This document shows positions 4,084-9,834 of a stretch of 9,834 nucleotides of DNA, in pieces; the first letter of the stretch is position 1, and each line of letters opens with the position of its first letter. The notes beneath the pieces are model-generated. The model saw only the letters and a program-made list of their open reading frames with translations, was not told the DNA's origin and made no database searches. The stretch is from JBBDWJ01 sp040902925 (GTDB lineage: Bacteria; Acidobacteriota; Terriglobia; Bryobacterales; UBA6623), in contig JBBDWJ010000006.1 in assembly GCA_040902925.1 (NCBI GenBank), forward strand, positions 1 through 9,834, given 5' to 3'. Made by a program: the position numbers and the translations under genes.

Positions 4084-7029
4084 ATGGCGAAGCGACTGCT
4101 GCTTATCTTTCTTTCTGTTTTCCTCTGCGCTGGGTCTGTCTTCGCGCAAGGGTTGGAAACGGCGGCCAATAAGAATGACTGGGAGGAGATCAACTTCGAG
4201 TTCGACTCCGCCGTCCTCAGCGACGGCTATCCCAGTCTGCTGCGGCTGGCCGAGTTGTTGAACCAGAACGCCGACTACCGCGTCTCGTTGCGCGGCCACA
4301 CCGACTTCCGGGGCTCCGATCAGTACAACGTCGGGCTAGGGCGGCGCCGCGCCGAGATGGTGCAGACGTTCCTGGTGAAGTACGGCGCGCGAGACACCCA
4401 GATCGGCCTCGAAACGCTCGGCGAAGGTGTGCCCAAGGTTTCCAACGACACCGTGGAAGGGCGCTTCATGAACCGCCGCGTGGTGCTGACGGTTACCGAC
4501 GGGCAGGGACGAACGATTTCCGACGGAGGCGTCGGCCAGGCGATCGAGAGCATTGAAAAGGCAACCGACTGCTGCGACGAGATCCTCAGCAAGCTCGACA
4601 AGCTCGATGAGATTTTGGACTTACTCAAGAACCTCAGGAACGAGAACGACAAGCTCAAGCAAGACGTCGCCGATCTAAAGGGTCAGCAGGGCGATCTCGG
4701 CGACCGCGTGGCCAAACTGCCCGAGCCGCCGACCGCCGAGCAGGTGACCCAGGCGGTGCGCGAGGCGCTGCCCGAGCCGGACCGCTTCCAGGTGTTGAAC
4801 CTCAACGCCGGGCCTGATCTGAACAGCGGCAACGTTTCGTTTTCGGGTAAAGGACGCTACTTCCAGCCGTTCGGGCGCCGCAGCGCCGTCCAGGCGGAAG
4901 GCGAATTTTTGCACTATTTCGGCCGTAACGAGGGCCAGTTCGATATCGGTCTCGTGAACCGCTGGGGGCATTTGCAGGCCGGCGGGTTCGCGAGCTTCAA
5001 GTACGTGAAATTCGCCGAGTGGCAGCGGGCCGGCGGCCTGGGCCAGGCTTCGGTGTCGCTCGACTACGTGTTTGACCGCGGCCGCGTCGGCTTCTATGGC
5101 ACCAAGGGCTTCATCGACGGAGCCGTGGTCGACGAGGCGATCCTCAGCCGCAACATCCTGTCGCAGACTTACCTAAGTGTGGTCGACCAGGTTGGAATTT
5201 CCACCACTTTCGGGGCCTGGGGCGATACCTGGTTCGAGGGCAACGCGGGGGCGCTGTTCCGCCGCGGCGGAGGCAACAAGCCGGGCGGTACGCTGCGCTA
5301 CATCCACCCGCTCAACGAGAGTGTGGCTTTCACGGTCGAGGGCGGCCTGAACGAAACCTACGTTTCGAGCAACAACACCGGCCGCATCGTTTTCGGACTG
5401 CAGTTCGGCAACTGGCTGCGTCCGCAGAACTACAACACGGGTGAGACCGAGCGCCCGGTGCCGGTCGAGATCCCGCGCGTGCGCTACGAAGTGCTGTCGC
5501 GGACGATTCGCACCGGCAACGATCAGCCGGTGGCCGACGCCGGCGGCGACCAGATCGGCGTAACGGCGGGCGCGATCAGCTTGGACGGTTCGGCGTCGTT
5601 CGATCCTGACGACGACCCGATTACCTTCGCCTGGGTACAGGTCAGCGGACCGCCGGTCGACCTGACCGGAGCCAACACCGCGGTGGCGAGCTTTACCGCC
5701 GACGAAGGCAACACCTACATGTTCCGCCTGACTGTGCGGGACAACCAGAACGGTGTAGCCACCGACCGCGTGACGGTTTCGACCACCGAGACCGACATCA
5801 ACATCAAGCGCTTCAACGTGACGCCGTCGCAGGTCGAGCCGGGCGCCTCGGTCACGATTAGCTGGGAGGTCGAGGGAGCCGACACGGTCGAGATTACCGA
5901 GCTCGGCCCGGTCAACCCGAGCGGGACCAGCCAGGTGGCGGTCACCCAGACGACTACCTTTACGCTGACCGCGCGTAACGCCAGCCGCGAGGTGAGCGAG
6001 AACCTGACGGTTACGGTACAGGGGTCGGCGCCGCGCATTCTGCGCTTCAACGCCAGCCCGCTGACCATCAACGAAGGTCAGAGCTCGGTGATCTCATGGG
6101 AGACCGCCGGCGCCGACCAGGTGACGATCGACCAGATCGGCAGCGTGGGCACGAGCGGCTCGGCGACGGTTTCGCCGGCGGCCACCACGGCCTACACGAT
6201 CACGGCAACGAACGCCTTCGGTTCGGTGTCGAGCACGCTCTCGATCGATGTCGTGGCGCCGGGTATGCCTCGCATCCTCAACTTCGTGGCCTCGCCGCAG
6301 GAGGTCCTGCCCGGCGAGCAAAGCGTGCTGACCTGGGAGGTCGAAAATGCCACCTCGGTGTCGATCACCGATCTCGGCACGGTCGATCTGGCGGGCACCA
6401 GCACGGTAACGCCCGAAGAGACCCGATCCTACATCCTGACGGCGAGCAACGGCCAGGGCGAGGTGACGGCGACGGTCACGGTGACCGTGCTGACGGGCGT
6501 GCGCATCGTCAATTTCACCGCCGATAAGACGGTGGTGAAGAACCCCGGCGACCCGGCGACCCTGACCTGGTCGACCGAGAACGCCATCCGGGTGGTGATT
6601 ACGGGAGTGGGCGACGTCGAGCCGAACGGTTCGATCGTGGTCAACCCGGTTTCGCCAACCACCTACACACTGCTCGCCTACGGCCGCCGCGGAGAGATCT
6701 CGGCGGTGCTGGCGATCGGAGTCGAAAACGAAAACACCTCGCCGGTGGCGATAGCCGAAGCGCCGGTGGCGATCCTGGTGCCGGCGGGAACACTCGTCGG
6801 CCTGGGGACGCTCGACGGCTCCAAATCCTACGATCCCGACGGCGACCCGATCACCTACGAATGGAGGGCGATCGGCGCCCGCACGGCAGCAGTGAAAAAC
6901 CCGACCGCGGTTCGGCCGACCGTGGAGTTCAGCGGCGGCTACGGGGAGTACATCTTCGAGCTAATGGTCACCGATGATAAGGGGGCCATGGACCGCGACG
7001 TGGTCACCGTGCATTGGGTCGACCCGTAG
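4084..7029 (+). CDS. OmpA-like/beta-barrel/PKD-Ig multidomain outer-membrane surface protein
   Basis: 981 residues, probably a structural or adhesive envelope protein. The start at 4084 is chosen because GAGG (4072-4075) lies eight bases upstream and a signal peptide follows at once (MAKRLLLIFLSVFLCAGSVFA, likely cut before Gln22); the longer frame from 3961 would bury it. Residues 34-138 are an OmpA-like peptidoglycan-binding domain (INFEFDS, RGHTDFRGSDQYN, NxxLGxRRA, NRRVVLTV). Residues 150-212 form a charged heptad-like coiled coil with a Cys-Cys pair (163-164). Residues 235-446 alternate polar and aromatic strands, as in an outer-membrane barrel. Residues 479-567 and 884-978 are PKD-like domains sharing SFDPDDDPITFAW / SYDPDGDPITYEW. 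Between them lie four Ig-like repeats (571-881). The OmpA domain being N-terminal to the barrel is the reverse of classical OmpA. It appears monocistronic, with its own promoter candidate and terminator. Confidence 0.85.
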   Translation: MAKRLLLIFLSVFLCAGSVFAQGLETAANKNDWEEINFEFDSAVLSDGYPSLLRLAELLNQNADYRVSLRGHTDFRGSDQYNVGLGRRRAEMVQTFLVKYGARDTQIGLETLGEGVPKVSNDTVEGRFMNRRVVLTVTDGQGRTISDGGVGQAIESIEKATDCCDEILSKLDKLDEILDLLKNLRNENDKLKQDVADLKGQQGDLGDRVAKLPEPPTAEQVTQAVREALPEPDRFQVLNLNAGPDLNSGNVSFSGKGRYFQPFGRRSAVQAEGEFLHYFGRNEGQFDIGLVNRWGHLQAGGFASFKYVKFAEWQRAGGLGQASVSLDYVFDRGRVGFYGTKGFIDGAVVDEAILSRNILSQTYLSVVDQVGISTTFGAWGDTWFEGNAGALFRRGGGNKPGGTLRYIHPLNESVAFTVEGGLNETYVSSNNTGRIVFGLQFGNWLRPQNYNTGETERPVPVEIPRVRYEVLSRTIRTGNDQPVADAGGDQIGVTAGAISLDGSASFDPDDDPITFAWVQVSGPPVDLTGANTAVASFTADEGNTYMFRLTVRDNQNGVATDRVTVSTTETDINIKRFNVTPSQVEPGASVTISWEVEGADTVEITELGPVNPSGTSQVAVTQTTTFTLTARNASREVSENLTVTVQGSAPRILRFNASPLTINEGQSSVISWETAGADQVTIDQIGSVGTSGSATVSPAATTAYTITATNAFGSVSSTLSIDVVAPGMPRILNFVASPQEVLPGEQSVLTWEVENATSVSITDLGTVDLAGTSTVTPEETRSYILTASNGQGEVTATVTVTVLTGVRIVNFTADKTVVKNPGDPATLTWSTENAIRVVITGVGDVEPNGSIVVNPVSPTTYTLLAYGRRGEISAVLAIGVENENTSPVAIAEAPVAILVPAGTLVGLGTLDGSKSYDPDGDPITYEWRAIGARTAAVKNPTAVRPTVEFSGGYGEYIFELMVTDDKGAMDRDVVTVHWVDP
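5794..6726 (+). repeat. four tandem Ig-like repeats inside the surface protein
   Basis: Units of 75-78 codons start near 5794, 6028, 6262 and 6496; the first three are spaced exactly 234 bases. Each reads roughly: xIxxFxxxPxxVxPG, then TxSWExxxAxxVxIxxLGxVxxxGTxxVxP, then TTxYTLTAxNxxGExxxxxTVxV. The sequences have diverged clearly at both protein and DNA level, so this is an old duplication rather than a recent expansion. Such folds usually form a rigid stalk outside the cell; that location is inferred. Confidence 0.8.
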
Positions 7030-7079
7030 ACTGAGCGGCGGGTTCGGCCCGCGGCCAAATCTGAGATAGCAAACCGGGA

Positions 7080-7119
7080 GCCCGGGGGCGGATGGCCGCC
7101 CCTGGGCTTTCGTGTTTCT
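7080..7119 (+). terminator. rho-independent terminator of the surface-protein gene
   Basis: A 12-bp stem GCCCGGGGGCGG / CCGCCCCTGGGC (one G-T pair) with an ATGG loop, 7080-7107, is followed directly by TTTCGTGTTTCT. It lies 51 bases after the stop codon. This is the best classical terminator in the window. Confidence 0.8.
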
Positions 7120-7200
7120 GGCGTCAAGTGCTTCGGTTCAACCGACAATACGGGTTCCGTCCCCCTCGTCCTCCGCAAAAGCCAGGCGCCTCAAAGAAGA

Positions 7201-7505
7201 ATCGCCTTCGAGCACGATCTTCCCGATCTCACCCTCGAAGGTTGGTCGGTGACGGTTGTGGAAGTTAACTATGGCTCTGGGGAAGGGTCACCGGCATCCG
7301 GGCATCACGGTTGCGTGCGTGCTGGAGGGCGAGATCCGCTCCCGGGTCGCCGATGGACCGGAAAGACGTACAAGGCGCGCGAGCTGTTTTTGGAAACCCC
7401 GCAACAGCTTCACGGGCTCTTGCGCAGCGCCAGATCAACGCAACCGGCGAACCTGCTGGCTGTGTTGCTTGTGAAGAAGGCGTGCCGCTGACCACGCCTG
7501 CCTAG
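7201..7505 (+). pseudogene. cupin-domain protein, broken by several frameshifts
   Basis: No single frame encodes a whole protein, but pieces in three frames line up as one small cupin. Frame one gives EHDLPDLTLEGWSVTVVEVNYGSGEGS (7210-7290). A second gives GHRHPGITVACVLEGEIRSRVADGPER (about 7286-7366). Back in the first frame comes TYKARELFLETPQQLHGLL, then AVLLVKK (about 7366-7479). A third frame ends it as EGVPLTTPA-stop (7503-7505). The HRHPG metal-binding motif, the CVLEGEI turn and the ETPQQLH second motif are cupin features. At least three indels are needed, so it is a decayed gene rather than one sequencing error. No start codon or ribosome-binding site is clear; the 5' end near 7201 is approximate. 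It ends 75 bases from the convergent TPR gene. Confidence 0.75.
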
Positions 7506-7580
7506 CCACAACGGGCGCAGCGTCGACTACGCGCAAGGCCCGGCAGCGGCAGGACAGGTCGCTCTCTACGCAAGACGGAA

Positions 7581-8189
7581 TCACTGGTAGCCGAGCTTTT
7601 TCATGAGCCCGACAAAGTCGGGGTCGCGCGCGTATTTCTGGAATGACGAATCCGATCTTGGATCGGGCATCTGCTCGCCTTGCAGGGTGTTGGCCTTGCG
7701 CTGAAATGCAAGATCGAGGTTCGACAACACCTTCGCTTTGTCGTCTTGCTCCGCATAGGCGCAAGCGAGGTTGTAATAGTTCAATGGATAGTCAGGATCT
7801 TGGCGGATGGCTTCGTCCAACAACGCAAAGGCCTTTTTGATCTGGCCACCGATGCCGTACGACATGGCGAGCTGGTCCACCAAGATGCGGTGTTCCTGTT
7901 CGGAAACCTTCGCCCCGCCCGCCTCAAGCTCAAGCGCCTTTTCATAGGGCCCAATGGCTTCGGCGAACTTTTCCTGCCGGAAAAGCGCATGGCCCAGGTA
8001 GGCGTGAACCTGTACGTTCTGGGGGACCACCTTCGTGAGCTCACGCAGGTGGATCTCGGCGGCGGCATATCTGCCGGCGGTGAATTCCTGACGGGCCTTG
8101 TCCAGAACCTCGCCGGCCGTTTCTTGACCAAGGCTCACGACGGCCCCCGGCAGACACGCCGCTAGGCAAACCAACCATAGACGTTTCAA
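7581..8189 (-). CDS. secreted TPR-repeat protein
   Basis: 202 residues. TPR proteins are scaffolds for protein-protein contacts; the partner is unknown here. The start is a TTG (8189-8187) with AGGGG six bases upstream, and the N-terminus it gives is a signal peptide (MKRLWLVCLAACLPGAVVS). LAAC at 9-12 looks like a lipobox but the hydrophobic stretch before it is short, so cleavage nearer residue 20 by signal peptidase I is equally possible. About four TPR units follow: 24-57, 58-91, 100-134 and 135-168, with typical patterns such as YLGHALFRQEKFAEAIGPYEKALEL and YYNLACAYAEQ. The C-terminus, with DPRSDSSFQKYARDPDFVGLMKKLGY, is a common ending for such proteins. The location is probably periplasmic or membrane-attached. 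It stands alone and converges on the cupin relic. Confidence 0.85.
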   Translation of the reverse strand: MKRLWLVCLAACLPGAVVSLGQETAGEVLDKARQEFTAGRYAAAEIHLRELTKVVPQNVQVHAYLGHALFRQEKFAEAIGPYEKALELEAGGAKVSEQEHRILVDQLAMSYGIGGQIKKAFALLDEAIRQDPDYPLNYYNLACAYAEQDDKAKVLSNLDLAFQRKANTLQGEQMPDPRSDSSFQKYARDPDFVGLMKKLGYQ

Positions 8190-8513
8190 GTTTTACCCCT
8201 CCCATCCATTGCCCTTTGCAACTCAACTCCATCCGGGACCGCGCTGCACGATTCGAGTTTCGACTCCGGCATCGAGCCGGGCACGGTGCGCGCATCGTCT
8301 GGTCGAAGTCGGCGTGGCCGTCTCCAGATCGGTCCTATATGCAACGAAGGGCATTTCATCGTCTTGTAGCGAGTGCAGCCAACCCATGATACCGACCTTG
8401 CCGGAGATTCGCGAAGGTTCAAGGCCAGCGCATAGTCGGCTCGCATCCGGAAGCTCATCGAGGATGCGGGATCAACTCAGTCGTCGATTGCCTCAACGCC
8501 AAGTTGCTTAGAG
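8190..8513. other. intergenic region upstream of the TPR gene
   Basis: No secure gene. On the minus strand a frame stays open from 8471 to a stop at 8223-8225; from an in-frame ATG at 8387 it would encode 54 residues beginning MGWLHSLQDDEMPFVAYRTD. This reads more naturally than the other frames, but it has only a weak AAGGTCGG ahead of it and I recognise no family, so I leave it as a possible relic. The TPR gene's promoter should lie near 8204-8300 but no clear boxes are seen. Confidence 0.35.
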
Positions 8514-8552
8514 AGGAGTTCGAGGACAAGGAGTTCGAGCAAGGAGTTCGAG
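8514..8552. repeat. three direct copies of AGGAGTTCGAG
   Basis: Exact 11-base copies lie at 8514-8524, 8529-8539 and 8542-8552 (spacing 15 then 13 bases). The third runs straight into a GGGACAGGCACC box. No inverted symmetry is seen, so an array of binding sites or a replication-slippage product are both possible. Confidence 0.6.
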
Positions 8553-8692
8553 GGACAGGCACCTTAACTCCCCGCCCTCGGGGGAATAAAACGGCCAGAT
8601 CGGCACCGATCTCTCTGTTCCACCCCTCGCCGCACTTCAAGAAAGTCGACGACGAAGACAATGTTTGGGAGGAGCACAGGGGGACAGTCACC
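8552..8692. repeat. pair of GGGACAG(G/T)CACC boxes
   Basis: GGGACAGGCACC (8552-8563) and GGGACAGTCACC (8681-8692) differ at one base, and a shorter relative GGGACGGACC is at 9056-9065, just after the next gene. Similar boxes are common intergenic units in some GC-rich genomes and can accompany REP-type elements; no transposase is present here, so this link is only suggestive. Confidence 0.45.
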
Positions 8693-8743
8693 GGGTTTAA
8701 TTGTCAAATTTCGTGCGCGTCGAGCAGTAAGTTGGGGGAAAAC

Positions 8744-9040
8744 TTGGATCAGAAGCAAGAAACACTCAAGGTGTTGCACGAGGCCGCAAAAGAGCGGCTG
8801 AGGGCTACTGACGTGGAACTAGACGCGTTCCGAACCTTTTTCGATCAACTACGCCGTATCAAACTTCGCATCTTAGATCAAATCGAGAATGGGGACCCGA
8901 TTTCGCCTGAAGATGTTCTTCTCGTTCTCTGTGCGGAACCGGTTCTCGTCAAGGAATTAAGGGATGCTAGTGAGAAATGGCAGGAAGCCTCTACCGAGGT
9001 CAACCGTCTGTTAGATGAGCGAATCAGAGCCGCTCACTAA
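8744..9040 (+). CDS. 98-residue helical hypothetical protein
   Basis: No family recognised. The frame is open from further upstream, but the earlier part translates the intergenic repeat boxes and is unlikely to be protein. The proposed start is TTG at 8744, five bases after GGGGG (8734-8738); TTG at 8732 is an alternative and there is no ATG within the convincing part. The product is rich in Glu, Leu, Arg and Lys and should be two long helices (about 3-36 and 66-95) joined by a PISPEDVLL turn, perhaps forming a coiled coil. There are no signal peptide, membrane segment or catalytic motifs. Codon use is less GC-biased at third positions than in the stator or surface-protein genes. It lies between repeat boxes and next to a toxin-antitoxin pair, which suggests accessory DNA. 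Confidence 0.45.
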   Translation: MDQKQETLKVLHEAAKERLRATDVELDAFRTFFDQLRRIKLRILDQIENGDPISPEDVLLVLCAEPVLVKELRDASEKWQEASTEVNRLLDERIRAAH

Positions 9041-9158
9041 GTCGTTGACCTGAGGGGGACGGACCTGAGGTAATCGTTGGCCCTACGTGGCGATAAATCG
9101 CAACGCGGCAAACTGGAGGTTTACGCCACCGGTGCCGCGTCTCGGTCTCTGTGCCTTT

Positions 9159-9183
9159 CTGGGATTGGGCCTGGGATTGGCCC
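9159..9183. repeat. short direct repeat and hairpin after hicA
   Basis: CTGGGATTGG occurs twice (9159-9168, 9171-9180), and GGGCC / GGCCC (9167-9171, 9179-9183) form a 5-bp stem. It lies seven bases beyond the hicA stop, so it may end the hicBA message, but no T-run follows on the minus strand. Confidence 0.35.
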
Positions 9184-9189
9184 GAGGAC

Positions 9190-9417
9190 TCATGCCAGCT
9201 TGTCCCACTCGTCCGGATCGATATGGGCTTGGCTGAGAATACTGCGCAGAGTACCAACCGGGACTTCCGGCTTTCTCGGAACGATTGCGGTATCCACGAC
9301 GTCGAGCTGCCGGCGGACGAACTTGACGTGACTGCCCCGCTGGCTGGCCTCCGAGAAACCGGCCGCTTCCAGCCGCCGCTTGACCTCGCGGAAGGGCAGT
9401 GGCTTAAGCCGCCCCAA
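9190..9417 (-). CDS. hicA: HicA-type mRNA interferase toxin
   Basis: HicA toxins fold like a double-stranded RNA-binding domain and cleave mRNA until bound by HicB. The 75 residues cover the whole family: an N-terminal helix (PFREVKRRLEAAGF), the signature QRGSHVKFVR with the catalytic His30, a strand pair ending in TAIVPRKPEVPVGTLRSILSQAHID, and a short tail. The start is a TTG (9417-9415); GAGG lies six bases upstream inside the end of hicB, in GAGGTGGAGG. The two genes overlap by 14 bases, so toxin translation is probably coupled to the antitoxin's. The domain appears intact, so the toxin may be active. Confidence 0.9.
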   Translation of the reverse strand: MGRLKPLPFREVKRRLEAAGFSEASQRGSHVKFVRRQLDVVDTAIVPRKPEVPVGTLRSILSQAHIDPDEWDKLA

Positions 9418-9610
9418 CCTCCACCTCGATCGTGCGAACCCTGGGTGGTCGCGTCGCGTGAGGCGGCTCGAAATGAAGCTCCAACGCCTCGCGCAGGTTT
9501 TCGAGCGCCTCTTGTTCGGTCGCGCCTTGGCTGGCTATATCCAGCTCGAGACACTGCGAGACGTACCAGGCACCCTCCCGCCAAACGGTGGCGGCGAACG
9601 TTCGCTTCAT
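9404..9610 (-). CDS. hicB: HicB-type antitoxin
   Basis: Antitoxin that binds and blocks HicA. The 68 residues form the partial RNase H-like fold typical of the family: MKRTFAATVWREGAWYVSQCLELDIASQGATEQEALENLREALELH reads through its two strand pairs and helix. It is short, with no C-terminal helix-turn-helix or ribbon-helix-helix region, so DNA binding and self-regulation are not evident from this protein alone. It is the first gene of the pair (antitoxin first, the reverse of E. coli hicAB). The ATG at 9610 has only a weak AGGCG ahead of it. CAAAAT ends six bases before the start, where a -10 box for a leaderless message would be, but no -35 was found. Confidence 0.9.
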   Translation of the reverse strand: MKRTFAATVWREGAWYVSQCLELDIASQGATEQEALENLREALELHFEPPHATRPPRVRTIEVEVGAA

Positions 9611-9691
9611 ACGCCTATTTTGCCATATTGCTATGCGACAGGGATGAAGCGCGTCTGAAAGGCTGTCTAGCTTGGCGAATTGGGCTTTGAC

Positions 9692-9712
9692 CTGATCTGG
9701 CGCTGATCTGGC
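9692..9712. repeat. tandem CTGATCTGGC pair
   Basis: Two exact 10-base copies (9692-9701, 9703-9712) with an 11-base period, about one helical turn, between hicB and the gene at the window end. It could be a pair of binding sites on one face of the DNA or a slippage product. The rest of 9611-9793 shows no gene. Confidence 0.45.
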
Positions 9713-9793
9713 CCCGAAGTCCGCAGAGGAGAAGTCCCGCGGTCGGCCCCTGGGCTTGTGCGGGGGCTAGGCTAAGGTAGGGCAATAACATAC

Positions 9794-9822
9794 TTGCCTA
9801 TTCCGCGATTTTGGTGTACTAT
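9794..9822 (+). promoter_or_regulatory. sigma-70-type promoter at window end
   Basis: TTGCCT (9794-9799) and TACTAT (9817-9822) are separated by exactly 17 bases. The -10 ends six bases before an ATG at 9829, so transcription should begin at or next to the start codon and the message would have no leader. This is the best promoter match in the window. Confidence 0.6.
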
Positions 9823-9828
9823 AGAGTC

Positions 9829-9834
9829 ATGAAA
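9829..9834 (+). CDS. start of a gene cut by the window edge
   Basis: Only ATG AAA is present. It is listed because a good promoter ends six bases upstream and no other function for that promoter is visible. Nothing can be said about the product; being divergent from hicBA, it is probably a separate transcription unit. Confidence 0.35.

Noticed and set aside
8223..8471. Minus-strand open frame containing MGWLHSLQDDEMPFVAYRTD
   Set aside because: Composition is protein-like in part, but it has no strong start signal and no recognised family, and the C-terminal half is Arg-rich like background; kept only as a possible relic.
8504..8743. N-terminal 80 codons of the open frame ending at 9040
   Set aside because: They translate direct repeats and GGGACAG boxes; the protein-like part begins only after about 8744.

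Overview
The window is GC-rich DNA from a diderm (Gram-negative-type), flagellated bacterium. It carries a flagellar stator operon, an outer-membrane/peptidoglycan-linked surface protein and periplasmic-type signal peptides. The intergenic DNA has short GC-rich hairpin repeats and scattered GGGACAG-type boxes. That style, with PKD/Ig-like surface modules and many small genes and gene relics, reminds me of Acidobacteriota-like genomes; this is an impression from sequence style, not a determination.

Layout. 1-610: GC-rich intergenic DNA with degenerate repeats and hairpins. 611-2687: a tightly overlapped three-gene stator operon, motA-motB-fliL, with both junctions ATGA; residues in both stator subunits look PomA/PomB-like (sodium type), and the FliL protein carries a lipobox. 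Strong hairpins follow it (2764-2819). 2820-3760: an accessory stretch with an AT-rich patch, a 27-codon membrane peptide behind a perfect ribosome-binding site and flanked by hairpins, then two small adjacent genes, the second broken or joined by a -1 frameshift. 4084-7029: a 981-residue secreted protein whose order is OmpA-like peptidoglycan-binding domain, coiled coil, likely outer-membrane beta-barrel, PKD domain, four tandem Ig-like repeats and a second PKD domain. A rho-independent terminator follows it.

7201-7505 is a cupin gene broken by at least three frameshifts. 7581-8189 (minus strand) is a secreted TPR protein. 8190-8743 is intergenic DNA with short direct repeats and GGGACAG-type boxes. 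8744-9040 is a small helical orphan protein. 9190-9610 (minus strand) is a HicB-HicA toxin-antitoxin pair. The window ends at a good promoter sitting so close to an ATG that the transcript would be leaderless; only the first two codons of that gene are present.

How it fits together. The stator genes form one transcription unit that supplies the ion channel (MotA/MotB) and its associated protein (FliL) to the flagellar motor; no other flagellar or chemotaxis genes are in view. The large surface protein stands alone with its own likely promoter and terminator. The rest is accessory material: small orphan ORFs, a pseudogene, a toxin-antitoxin pair and repeats.
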